Origin: Planotetraspora kaengkrachanensis | GTDB lineage: Bacteria; Actinomycetota; Actinomycetes; Streptosporangiales; Streptosporangiaceae | Direction of reading: 5' to 3' | Assembly: GCF_016862895.1 (NCBI RefSeq) | Contig: NZ_BONV01000014.1 | Span: forward strand, 62,001 to 126,000 | Length of the DNA stretch: 64,000 nt | Part shown: positions 50,904-59,466 of the stretch, piece by piece | Position numbering within the stretch: the first letter of the stretch is position 1 | How the letters are laid out: each line of letters starts with the position of its first letter | Notes under the pieces: generated by a model | The model's database searches: none | What the model saw: the letters and a program-made list of their open reading frames with translations, nothing else | What the model was told of the DNA's origin: nothing | Made by a program: the position numbers and the translations under genes

Positions 50904-53567
50904 TCACGAAGGGGCGGCCTCCGAGACCACGCAGGTCTCGGGCGCCGTCCCTTCTCGCCGCCGGCGTCCGCGCCGCAGAAAGAACAGGCCGAGCCAGAGC
51001 GCTGCCACGGCGAGTACGGTGCTCACGGTGATCGTCAGCCCGATCTTCAGGCCTGGCGGCGTGAACGAGCAGCTCACCCGGGTCGCCTTGCCGTCCAGCG
51101 GCACGGAGACCAGCCCGAGGAAGTTCCCGGCGGGCCGGGCCGCGGCGCCCCCGAGTGCGCAGGTCCACCCTCTGATCGCCGGTACGGCCATGACCGCGGT
51201 CCCGGTGCTCCCGGCGGGAAGCGTGGCGGTGACGGAGTGGCCGGAGACCTCGACGCGGGTGGCGCCGGTGCTGCGCAGGCGGCTCACGGCGTCGGCAAGA
51301 CGCGCGGTGTCCAGGCAGGCGACGGGGTGGTCCGGCACGCTTCCGCGTTCCATCGGCCGGAGCTTGACCTTGACCCGTCCCGTCGCGGGAACCGTGCCCA
51401 GGTACTCGATCGGGGCCCGGTTCCGCCCGGCGGAGCCGGTGAGCCCGACCCGGTACCCGCTGTCCACCAGCGAGGCGCCGCCCGCGTAGTCAGGGGCGTA
51501 CAGATACACCTCCTGGCCGGGCGCGCAGGTGGCGAACAGGTTGTACGGATAGGAGCGCGGGGTCGGATCGGGAAGGGTTTCCAGCGGTCCCGTCGTGCCC
51601 AGGACCGTGCCGTCCTTCCGCTCGTAGCGCACCTCGGGAACCGTGTAGACGGATGTGCCGAGCAGCAGCTCCTGGTTGCGGAACGGGGAGGCGCCGTACC
51701 GCGGCGGCGGACCGGAGGCCGGCCGGACGGTCACCAGCGGGGCGACCTGCCGCCGGGTGAGGGTCACGTCCGCCTGGTCCCCGCCGCGCGACTGGGACTC
51801 GCCCGTCACCGTCGAATGGGCCCGTGCGGCGATCGAGAACACCGTGTCCGTCACCGGGTTGTCCAGGCTCTTGGGCGACCTGCCCCTGGAGATCCAGCCG
51901 AAGCCGAGGTTCTCCAGCATCCCGATCAGCGTGACGGAGGTGAAGCTGCTGTAGTAGGCCGACCCCTCGCCGCCGACCAGTTGCGGATCGTTGCCGGTCA
52001 CCCTGGCCTCGCCCGGGTCCGTACGGTAGGACGGCCACGCGTCGGCGGAGTCCACTGCCGCGCGCAATCGGTCGTGCCAGGTTCCCCAGGGGGCGTAGTA
52101 ACCGAGGGCCGCCTGGCGCTTGGTGTCGACGTCGGCGACGTTGGCCGCGGCCTCGGCCGTCTGCGCCGCCGCCACCAGGACGAGCAGGACGCCTGAGGTG
52201 ATCCGCCACGTCCGCCGGCCGATCTTCCTGGCCAGCGCCAGCACGCCGTACAGGACGGCGCACACGGCCACGACCGCCCAGGTCCACCGGAGCATCTCCG
52301 GGGTGCTCTTCTCCCAGCCGGAGGCCACCCAGATGGTGAGACCGAGCAGTGCCGCGCCGCCCGCCAGCGCGTACGGCTTCGGCATGCCCCGGGCGAACGA
52401 CGTCCACCCAGCGGCGACGATCATGCCGCTGAGGACGAACGCCTCGCGGTAGGTGCTCCCGTTGGGGGTGGTGTAGGCGTACCAGATCCGGACGGTCGGC
52501 TCCCACAACATCGAGGCCGCGACGGCGACGATCGCGACCGTCCAGGCGATCCGCGCGCGTGCCCGGACGGCCCGATTGAACGGCAGCGTGAGCGCCGCGA
52601 AGAGCGCGAAGGTGCCCACGAAGATCGCAGGGGAGTTGAACTCGTAGCTGCCCGGGAGCAGGCGCGCGAACATCGGGGAGATGCCGACGGAGGTGAAGGG
52701 CCGGGGAGTGACCGGCCAGGCGTCGGCGGCCGCGAGGTAGACCACCAGAACGACGGGAGCGGCCACCCCCAGGCCGGCTCCGCCGTACAGCGCGGCGCGT
52801 CCAAGCCCGCGCAGCCTGGCCCGCGGGGACGAGGTTTCCGAGGCCGCCCGGATCAGGAGCACGACGGTGGCGCCGATCATCGCGAAGCAGGCGGTGTAGA
52901 AGCCGGTGACCCAGGCGAACGCCACGCACAGCGGGCCGAGCACCCACCTGCGCCCGGCCATGGCCCATTCCCCGGCGATGCACAGCAGGGGGAAGGCGAT
53001 CAGGCCGTCGAGCCACATGGGGTTGTAGGCGGCGTCGGTGACGGCCCAGCCGCACAGACCGTACGCGGCGCCGAACACGGCCGCCAGCCCGGAACGGAAC
53101 GGACCGCGGACGCTCAGCCCGCGTAGGTACCAGGCCATGACGGCGGCGCCCGCCGCGATCTTGGCCGCGGTGATCACATAGACGGCAAGGTCCACCTCGG
53201 CGCGGGGGACCAGCGCGACCAGCAGGGAGAAGGGGCTGGCCAGGTAGTAGAACACGTCGGGCAGATAGCTCGAGCCGAACCCCGAGGCCCAGTTGACGAT
53301 CAGGTCACCGCGGGCGTGCCCGTGCAGCACGTCCCACCAGTACGCGTAGAAGGGGACGTACTGGTTGCCGAGGTCGCTGATGCTGCGCGACGCCGGCCCG
53401 AAGGGGAAGAACCCGGCGACGGCGTCTCCCGCACAGAGCCCGGCGGCGGCCAGCAGCGCCGCCATGAGAGCGGCACCCGCTCTGCGCAGGACGGGGCGGC
53501 GGGTGTGCTTCACCGTGAGGGGAGCGGCCGCGGTCGGGGGCGTGCGCTCGAGTTCCTGCGTGGTCAC
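50904..53567 (-). CDS. YfhO-family integral membrane protein (glycosyltransferase-like)
   Basis: The 887-aa protein has about thirteen membrane segments. The family hallmark SISDLGNQYVPFYAYWWDVLHG is in the first outside loop (about 63-84), with a long extracytoplasmic domain at about 480-835 and a last TM (LTITVSTVLAVAALWLGLFFL) before an Arg-rich tail. YfhO proteins are GT-C-like and linked to sugar modification of lipoteichoic acid or other envelope polymers in Firmicutes; the actinobacterial role is not known. GTG 53567 has GAGG four nt upstream. Confidence 0.87.
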   Translation of the reverse strand: MTTQELERTPPTAAAPLTVKHTRRPVLRRAGAALMAALLAAAGLCAGDAVAGFFPFGPASRSISDLGNQYVPFYAYWWDVLHGHARGDLIVNWASGFGSSYLPDVFYYLASPFSLLVALVPRAEVDLAVYVITAAKIAAGAAVMAWYLRGLSVRGPFRSGLAAVFGAAYGLCGWAVTDAAYNPMWLDGLIAFPLLCIAGEWAMAGRRWVLGPLCVAFAWVTGFYTACFAMIGATVVLLIRAASETSSPRARLRGLGRAALYGGAGLGVAAPVVLVVYLAAADAWPVTPRPFTSVGISPMFARLLPGSYEFNSPAIFVGTFALFAALTLPFNRAVRARARIAWTVAIVAVAASMLWEPTVRIWYAYTTPNGSTYREAFVLSGMIVAAGWTSFARGMPKPYALAGGAALLGLTIWVASGWEKSTPEMLRWTWAVVAVCAVLYGVLALARKIGRRTWRITSGVLLVLVAAAQTAEAAANVADVDTKRQAALGYYAPWGTWHDRLRAAVDSADAWPSYRTDPGEARVTGNDPQLVGGEGSAYYSSFTSVTLIGMLENLGFGWISRGRSPKSLDNPVTDTVFSIAARAHSTVTGESQSRGGDQADVTLTRRQVAPLVTVRPASGPPPRYGASPFRNQELLLGTSVYTVPEVRYERKDGTVLGTTGPLETLPDPTPRSYPYNLFATCAPGQEVYLYAPDYAGGASLVDSGYRVGLTGSAGRNRAPIEYLGTVPATGRVKVKLRPMERGSVPDHPVACLDTARLADAVSRLRSTGATRVEVSGHSVTATLPAGSTGTAVMAVPAIRGWTCALGGAAARPAGNFLGLVSVPLDGKATRVSCSFTPPGLKIGLTITVSTVLAVAALWLGLFFLRRGRRRREGTAPETCVVSEAAPS

Positions 53568-53765
53568 GGATCCTCATGGCATGGGTGGAGGTTGACCAGA
53601 GGCACCCTAGCCGATCATGTTGACCCGCAGGTGAACACCGGATTTCCCGTCGGCTCCGGCAAGATGATCTTCCCGGCCGCGGCCATTCCGCGCGTCGCGG
53701 CCACGCCGCGCGTCCGTCCCGGCCAGCGGCTGCCGCGCGTCTGTGCCGCGTGTCTGTGGCGCGGG

Positions 53766-53993
53766 TCAGTGGCGGCGGGTGCCGTGCCGGAACCGGGTCT
53801 CGTGATCCCACAGGTGGGCGCAGCCGGGGCACTGGACGTGGAGGAGGGTCCCCGTGGTGCTCAGGAGATAGCGCCAGTGGTCACGGCAGTTGCGGCCGGC
53901 TCCGCACTCCGCGCAGCCCTCGTCGTCGCGGCACCGGGGGCAGGGCACCCAGGCGCGGCGGCCCAGGTCGGCGTGGGGGTCAATCGGCAACAT
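53766..53993 (-). CDS. Small Cys-rich zinc-ribbon-like protein
   Basis: The 75-aa protein contains CPRCRDDEGCAECGAGRNCRDHWRYLL (split by short gaps) and LLHVQCPGCAHLWDHETRF. The CxxC pairs could form two zinc ribbons. ATG 53993 has GGGGACC upstream and overlaps the DUF6400-like gene by 14 nt, so the two are co-expressed. Function unknown. Confidence 0.65.
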   Translation of the reverse strand: MLPIDPHADLGRRAWVPCPRCRDDEGCAECGAGRNCRDHWRYLLSTTGTLLHVQCPGCAHLWDHETRFRHGTRRH

Positions 53994-54228
53994 GGCCAGG
54001 TCCCCGCCGGGGCAGCACGCCGGCGGCCACGAGCATGTCGTAGGTCTCCTGCTGCCGCGCGTCGAGATCCGAGTAGAGGAGGTCGTAGGCGGCCTCCTCC
54101 TCCCGCATGGCCTCCATCGGGTTCCAGGCGCTCCCGAGTGCGGTGACCACCTCGGCGCGGCGCCGGGCCTCCTCAAGGGTGAGGTCGATCTCGAATACGG
54201 CGTGGACGCCGTCGTCGTGCTGGGGCAT
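53980..54228 (-). CDS. Small DUF6400-like protein
   Basis: The 82-aa protein (MPQHDDGVHAVFEIDLTLEEA start) has VVTALGSAWNPMEAMREEEAAYDLLYSDLDARQQETYDMLVAAGVLP, which matches a small actinobacterial family as I recall it. ATG 54228 has no strong Shine-Dalgarno; GTG 54249 is an alternative. It is coupled to the zinc-ribbon gene and divergent from the molybdenum oxidoreductase operon. Confidence 0.6.
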   Translation of the reverse strand: MPQHDDGVHAVFEIDLTLEEARRRAEVVTALGSAWNPMEAMREEEAAYDLLYSDLDARQQETYDMLVAAGVLPRRGPGHVAD

Positions 54229-54369
54229 TGGGGCGCTTTTCCCATCCACGGTCGAAGTTTTATCCCTCCATGCACGATATATGGCCTTATGGGGTGAATC
54301 GAGTGATTTTACTCGCGGAGGGAGGGCCGGGCCGCGATACGCACGGCGGCAACTGGGTAGGGCACGCGC

Positions 54370-54915
54370 GTGAACGGCGAAGGAAACAGCGGTCCGGTCT
54401 TCGCGGACCCCATCACTGCCGACATCATGCTGTCGGTCAACGGAGACGAGCATTCCGTCGCGGTGGACACCAGGGAGACGCTGCTCGACACCCTGCGTGA
54501 ACACCTGGATCTCATCGGAGCCAAGAAGGGCTGCGACCACGGCCAGTGCGGCGCCTGCACGGTCCTCGTCGACGGCAGGCGGGTCAAATCCTGCCTGACC
54601 CTCACGGTGACGGTGGACGACCGGGAGATCACCACGGTCGAGGGGCTGGCCGCCGACGGCGCCCTGCACCCGATGCAGGCGGCGTTCGTCGAGCGGGACG
54701 CCTTCCAGTGCGGCTACTGCACGCCCGGCCAGCTGTGCTCGGCCGTCGCGGTGGTGCGCGAGGTGGCCGACGGATGGCCCAGCGCGGTCACGCCGGACGT
54801 GTCGGGTCCCGTCTCTCTCGACGACGACGAGATCCGCGAGCGGATGAGCGGCAACCTGTGCAGATGCGGCGCCTATGTCAACATCGTCGCGGCGATCCGG
54901 CAGGTGGGCGCATGA
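54370..54915 (+). CDS. Aldehyde/xanthine oxidoreductase, [2Fe-2S] subunit (PaoA/YagT-like)
   Basis: The 181-aa subunit has the plant-type [2Fe-2S] cluster ligands C55, C60, C63 and C75 (GCDHGQCGACTVLVDGRRVKSC) and the second cluster C114, C117, C164, C166 (QCGYCTPGQLC and NLCRCG). It passes electrons between the molybdenum centre and FAD. No Tat signal precedes the domain, so it is cytoplasmic. ATGA overlap couples it to the FAD subunit. Confidence 0.93.
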   Translation: MNGEGNSGPVFADPITADIMLSVNGDEHSVAVDTRETLLDTLREHLDLIGAKKGCDHGQCGACTVLVDGRRVKSCLTLTVTVDDREITTVEGLAADGALHPMQAAFVERDAFQCGYCTPGQLCSAVAVVREVADGWPSAVTPDVSGPVSLDDDEIRERMSGNLCRCGAYVNIVAAIRQVGA

Positions 54916-55910
54916 GACCCTTCGCCTACGAACGGGCCGCGGACGCCCGGTCCGCGGTGGCCGCCCGTGCCGCGGGGGCGGCCGACGGGGCCGGCGCCGT
55001 CTACCTCGGCGGGGGCACGAACCTCGTCGATCTGATGCGGCTCGGCGTCGTGTCGCCCGGAGTCCTGGTCGACGTCACCCGGCTGCCCTCCGACGGGGTC
55101 GAGGAGACCGCCGGCGGCGGCCTGCTCATCGGCGCCGCCATGCGCAACAGTGACCTGGCCGCCCACCCTCTCGTACGGCGGCGCTACCCGATGCTGACCC
55201 AGGCGGTCGTGGCCGGGGCCTCCGGCCAGATCCGCAACATGGCGACGGTCGGAGGCAACCTCCTGCAGCGGACCCGGTGTTCGTATTTCCAGGACGTGAC
55301 CAAGCCGTGCAACAAGCGGGCACCGGGCTCCGGCTGCCCGGCCAGGAACGGCGACCACCGCAACCTGGCCGTCATCGGCCAGTCGGAGGCGTGCGTCGCC
55401 ACCCATCCGTCGGACATGGCGGTCCCGCTGGCCGCGCTGGGGGCGGTCGTCCACATCGAGGGGCCGGGCGGCGCCCGTCAGGTGCCGATGCCCGGGCTCC
55501 ACCGGCTGCCCGGCGACACGCCTGAGCGTGACACCGTGCTCGAACCCGGCGACCTCATCACCGCGGTCGAGCTGCCGCCGCTGCCCTTCGCCGCCCGATC
55601 CCGCTACCGCAAGGTGCGTGACCGGGCGTCGTTCGCGTTCGCCGTCGTGTCTGTGGCCGCGGCGCTGGACGTCGAGGACGGCATGGTCAAGGACTGCCGG
55701 ATCGCCCTCGGGGGCGTCGCCCACATCCCCTGGCGCGCGGAACGGGCCGAGTCCGCGCTGCGCGGCTCGCCCGCGACCGAGGCGGCGTTCGCCCAGGCCG
55801 CCGCCGAGGAGCTGGCCCAGGCGACCCCTCTTCCGCACAACGCTTTCAAGGTGCCGCTCGCCCGCAACGTGGTCGTCCGCACACTGCTCGACCTCGTGGA
55901 GGCGTCATGA
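54912..55910 (+). CDS. Aldehyde/xanthine oxidoreductase, FAD subunit with extra Cys cluster (PaoB/YagS-like)
   Basis: The 332-aa FAD_binding_5 protein has YLGGGTNLVDLMRLG (FAD pyrophosphate site) and RNMATVGGNLLQRTRCSYF. Cys residues in RCSYFQDVTKPCNKRAPGSGC plus SEACVATHPSDMAVPLAALG match the inserted [4Fe-4S] segment of E. coli PaoB rather than ordinary XDH. It transfers electrons to NAD or another acceptor. It is coupled on both sides by 4-nt overlaps. Confidence 0.92.
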   Translation: MRPFAYERAADARSAVAARAAGAADGAGAVYLGGGTNLVDLMRLGVVSPGVLVDVTRLPSDGVEETAGGGLLIGAAMRNSDLAAHPLVRRRYPMLTQAVVAGASGQIRNMATVGGNLLQRTRCSYFQDVTKPCNKRAPGSGCPARNGDHRNLAVIGQSEACVATHPSDMAVPLAALGAVVHIEGPGGARQVPMPGLHRLPGDTPERDTVLEPGDLITAVELPPLPFAARSRYRKVRDRASFAFAVVSVAAALDVEDGMVKDCRIALGGVAHIPWRAERAESALRGSPATEAAFAQAAAEELAQATPLPHNAFKVPLARNVVVRTLLDLVEAS

Positions 55911-58006
55911 CCACCGTCGCCGCGCCGTACGCCGGGACGGCCCTGGACCGGGTCGACGGCCCGGAGAAGGTGACGGGCCGGGCGAGGTACGCCTACGAGC
56001 ACGCCCCTGACGACCTCGCCTACGCGGTGGTCGTCCAGTCCACGATCGCCAGGGGAGAGGTCCGCGCGGTCGACGCGGATTCGGTGCTCCAGCTCCCCGG
56101 CATCATCGCCACGATCTGGCACGAGAACGCGCCCCGGGTGGCTCCGATCGAGGACGCCGAGCTCACCGTCCTCCAGTCGCCGCGGGTGGCCTACCGCGGT
56201 CAGGTGGTGGCGGTCGTGGTGGCGGAGACCATCGAGAGCGCCACCGAGGCGGCCCGGCTCCTGCGGGTCGACTACCAGGTCGAACCGCACGACGTCGAAC
56301 TGCGCGCCGACCATCCGGGGATGTACCGGCCCGACCACGTCAACCCCGACTACGCCACGGACAGCGAGCTCGGCGATCCCGAGGCCGCCCTCGGCTACGC
56401 GCCCGTCGTCGTGGACGCGACGTACAGCACGCCCGCGCAGCACCACAACCCGATCGAGCCCCACGCCACCGTCGCCCTCTGGGACGCCGATGGGCTCACG
56501 CTGTACGACTCCACGCAGAGCGCCTCGGCGGTGCGGGCCACGATCGCCCCGCTGTTCGGCCTGCCGCAGGAACGCGTCCGGGTCGTGTCTCCGTACGTGG
56601 GCGGGGGATTCGGGTCCAAGGGCGCCCCGCACGCCCAGGTGGTGCTCGCGGCGCTGGCGGCCAAGCAGGTGGGCCGGCCGGTGAAGCTGGCCGCCACCCG
56701 GCGGCAGATGTTCGCGGTGACCGGCTACCGGACCCCGACCGTCCAGCGCGTACGGCTCGGCGCGGACGAGGACGGGAGGCTGAGCGCGATCGTCCACGAG
56801 GCGTTCGAGCAGACCGCCACGGTCAAGGAGTTCGCCGAGCAGACGACCGTCGTCACGCGAATGATGTACGCGGCGCCGCACCGCCGGACCTCGCACCGCC
56901 TGGTCAGGCTCGACGTGCCGGTCCCCACGTGGATGCGCGCGCCCGGCGAGACGCCGGGGATGTTCGCGCTGGAGTCGGCGATGGACGAACTGGCCGTCGC
57001 CTGCGGGATCGACCCCGTCGAGTTGCGCGTCCGCAACGAGCCCACCGTCGATCCCGAGCGCGGCCTGCCGTTCAGCTCCCGCAACCTCGTCGCCTGCCTG
57101 CGCGAGGGCGCCGCGAGGTTCGGCTGGGCGGGACGCGACCCCGAGCCGGGGGTCCGCAGGAGAGGCCGGATGCTGATCGGCACGGGCGTCGCGTCGTCGA
57201 CCTACCCGGTGTACCGGCTGCCCTCCGAGGCCACGGCCCGGGCCGAGCCCGGCGGCGGCTTCACGGTCAGGATCGCGGCCGCCGACATCGGGACCGGGGC
57301 CAGGACCGTGCTCACGCAGATCGCCGCCGACGCGCTTGGCGTCCCGCCGGCCCAGGTGCGCATGGAGGTCGGGGACAGCGCGCTGCCCCGGGCCTCGGTC
57401 GCCGGAGGGTCGTCGGGGACGGCCTCGTGGGGCACCGCCGTCGTGCGGGCCTGCGAGGCGCTGACGGACGCGCTCCACCGCCGGGCGGGCGACGTGCCGC
57501 CGGGCGGCCTCGAGGCGAGCGTGGACACGGCAGAGGAGTTGCGGGCGCAACGCCCGTTCTCCAGGCACGCGTACGGCGCGCAGTTCGCCGAGGTCGGCGT
57601 GGACGTCGACACGGGGGAGGTCCGGGTGCTGCGCCTGCTCGGCGCCTTCGCGGCCGGCCGGATCATCAACCCCAAGACGGCGCGGTCGCAGTTCATCGGA
57701 GGGATGACGATGGGCCTGTCGATGGCCCTGTTCGAAGAGAGCGTCATGGACGTCGAGTTCGGCGACTACCTCAATCGCGACCTGGCCCAGTACCACGTCG
57801 CCGCCTGCGCGGACGTCCGTGACGTCGACGCGTTCTGGATCGAGGAGGAGGATCCCGACCTGAACCCGATGGGGTCGAAGGGGATCGGCGAGATCGGCAT
57901 CGTGGGCACGGCCGCCGCGGTCGCGAACGCGGTCCATCACGCCACCGGCCTGCGGGTGCGTGATCTGCCGATCCGACTGGACCGCCTGATCGGCAGGGCC
58001 GTTTGA
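55907..58006 (+). CDS. Aldehyde/xanthine oxidoreductase, molybdenum-cofactor subunit (PaoC/YagR-like)
   Basis: The 699-aa subunit opens with ALDRVDGPEKVTGRARYAYEH. YVGGGFGSKG and MRAPGETPGMFALESAMDELA (Arg in the substrate pocket) follow, and the C-terminal KGIGEIGIVGTAAAVANA carries catalytic Glu662. It hydroxylates aldehydes (or purines) at the Mo centre. No PaoD-type cofactor chaperone gene is seen nearby. Subunit sizes and order match PaoABC. Confidence 0.93.
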   Translation: MTTVAAPYAGTALDRVDGPEKVTGRARYAYEHAPDDLAYAVVVQSTIARGEVRAVDADSVLQLPGIIATIWHENAPRVAPIEDAELTVLQSPRVAYRGQVVAVVVAETIESATEAARLLRVDYQVEPHDVELRADHPGMYRPDHVNPDYATDSELGDPEAALGYAPVVVDATYSTPAQHHNPIEPHATVALWDADGLTLYDSTQSASAVRATIAPLFGLPQERVRVVSPYVGGGFGSKGAPHAQVVLAALAAKQVGRPVKLAATRRQMFAVTGYRTPTVQRVRLGADEDGRLSAIVHEAFEQTATVKEFAEQTTVVTRMMYAAPHRRTSHRLVRLDVPVPTWMRAPGETPGMFALESAMDELAVACGIDPVELRVRNEPTVDPERGLPFSSRNLVACLREGAARFGWAGRDPEPGVRRRGRMLIGTGVASSTYPVYRLPSEATARAEPGGGFTVRIAAADIGTGARTVLTQIAADALGVPPAQVRMEVGDSALPRASVAGGSSGTASWGTAVVRACEALTDALHRRAGDVPPGGLEASVDTAEELRAQRPFSRHAYGAQFAEVGVDVDTGEVRVLRLLGAFAAGRIINPKTARSQFIGGMTMGLSMALFEESVMDVEFGDYLNRDLAQYHVAACADVRDVDAFWIEEEDPDLNPMGSKGIGEIGIVGTAAAVANAVHHATGLRVRDLPIRLDRLIGRAV

Positions 58007-58083
58007 GCAAACTCGCATAGAAAACTACCGGTTTGGGCACCCCCGAAGTACGGGCTCCGCGGCCCGTGCCGAGGGGGGGACCC

Positions 58084-58308
58084 ATGACGGTGACAGCGGA
58101 TCTGGCGAAGCTGCTCGATCGGGACTACGAGAACATGAGCCTGTCCGAACTGCTGAAGGCCCCGGTTCACGCGATGTCCGGCGTCAGTGAGAAGGACGCC
58201 GAGCTCCTCAAGCAGGCCTTCAACATCAAGACGATCGGCGACCTCGGCCGCAACCGGCTCTTCCGGATGGCGGCGGACCTGGCGGACCTGGCCGACAACT
58301 CCAGGTAA
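58084..58308 (+). CDS. Small helix-hairpin-helix-like protein
   Basis: The 74-aa protein (ATG 58084, GAGGGGGGA upstream) has two helical segments, VSEKDAELLKQAFNIKTIGDLG and RLFRMAADLADLADN. The pattern is that of a HhH motif. It may bind nucleic acid or a partner. Function unknown. It follows the molybdenum operon by 77 bp and precedes a strong terminator. Confidence 0.6.
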   Translation: MTVTADLAKLLDRDYENMSLSELLKAPVHAMSGVSEKDAELLKQAFNIKTIGDLGRNRLFRMAADLADLADNSR

Positions 58309-58315
58309 CGCTGGA

Positions 58316-58351
58316 CCCGAGCCCGCGGGCCCCATCGGCCCGCGGGTCGGG
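58316..58351 (+). terminator. Terminator hairpin after the molybdenum operon
   Basis: Arms 58316-58331 and 58337-58351 pair with one bulged base (58321) and a 5-nt loop, followed by a C/T-rich tract. Confidence 0.75.
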
Positions 58352-58431
58352 CCTTCCCCGTCCCAGCACTCGTTGTAGAAAATCTTCGCTCTCTTGTAAC
58401 TTGTCGGAAGGTATCTACGCAAGGGGCGGTC

Positions 58432-59466
58432 GTGACGGCTCTGTTCGTCGGAGTGGACGGCGGTGGTACGAGCACTCGCTGCGTCGTCGCCGCGGAGACC
58501 GGAGAGGTCGCCGGGCGCGGACGTTCGGGCGGCGCCAACGTGCTGTCCGCTCCGGACCCGGCAGCCAGCCTGCTGGCGGCGCTGACCGCCGCGCTGGAGG
58601 GCCTCGACCGGTCGCAGGTGGCCGGCGGAGTCTTCGGCCTCGCGGGCATCGCCCGGGCCGAGGCGCCGGCCGCGCAGGCGTGGCGGGCCGCCGGGCTGCC
58701 CGGCCTCCCGGTGGTGGTCCCGGACGTGCTCGTCGCCTTCTGCGGCGCCACGCCCGAGCCCGACGGCACCGTGCTGGTCGCGGGAACCGGGGCGATGGCG
58801 GCCAGGATCAAGGGACGCGCCGTCGTGCGGCGCGCCGACGGGCTCGGCTGGCTGCTGGGCGACGAGGGCTCCGGAGTGTGGATCGGGCGCAACGCGCTCA
58901 CCCGCGCGCTCACGGCCCTCGACGGCAGGACCCCGCCGACCCTGCTGGTCGACCTCGTCGCCGCGGCCGTTCTCGGCCACGGGGCCCCGGCGCACGGGCC
59001 CGGCCCGGAGCTCTCGCCGGAAGCGTCCCGGGAGCTCACCGTGCGGCTCATCGACGTCGTATACGAACGGGTGGCGTCCAAGGGCGCGGCCTGGCTGGGC
59101 ACCCTGGCCCCCGTGGTCGACGACGCCGCGCGGAAGGGCGATCCGGTGGCCGGGGACATCCTCGACGAGGCCGCGCACCGGCTGAGCCGTACGGCGAAGG
59201 TCGCCGGCCGGGACCCCGCCGGCGACGGAGACGACGGAGACGACTTCGGCGGCCCGCTGGTGCTGGCGGGGTCGCTGCTGACCGAGCCGACGGAGCTGGC
59301 GCGCAGGGTCCGGGCCGCGCTGGGAGAGCGGGCTCCATGGACGCCCGCACGCGACGGGGCAGCCGGCGCCGCGGCGCTGGCACTCAGGGCGGCGCTGCCG
59401 GCGGACCGGGCGCACCAGGCGCACCTGCGGTTGATCGACCGCGTTCCGGTGCCGGAGACACGATGA
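58432..59466 (+). CDS. BadF/BadG-type ATPase, N-acetylglucosamine kinase-like
   Basis: The 344-aa kinase has the phosphate-1 loop VGVDGGGTSTRCVV (about 6-19), the middle VAGTGAMAARI (phosphate-2, about 117-127) and a DGLGWLLGDEGSGVWIGRNAL motif typical of GlcNAc kinases (NAGK/MurK type). The adenosine loop lies in GGPLVLAGSLL. It probably phosphorylates GlcNAc or MurNAc released by NagZ. GTG 58432 has AAGGGG upstream. ATGA overlap with NagZ. Confidence 0.85.
   Translation: MTALFVGVDGGGTSTRCVVAAETGEVAGRGRSGGANVLSAPDPAASLLAALTAALEGLDRSQVAGGVFGLAGIARAEAPAAQAWRAAGLPGLPVVVPDVLVAFCGATPEPDGTVLVAGTGAMAARIKGRAVVRRADGLGWLLGDEGSGVWIGRNALTRALTALDGRTPPTLLVDLVAAAVLGHGAPAHGPGPELSPEASRELTVRLIDVVYERVASKGAAWLGTLAPVVDDAARKGDPVAGDILDEAAHRLSRTAKVAGRDPAGDGDDGDDFGGPLVLAGSLLTEPTELARRVRAALGERAPWTPARDGAAGAAALALRAALPADRAHQAHLRLIDRVPVPETR

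Noticed and set aside
58381-58400. Possible fifth copy of the ACTCT-n6-TGTAG motif near the amino-sugar kinase
   Set aside because: GCTCTCTTGTAAC shares part of the left half only, and the spacing and right half do not match.
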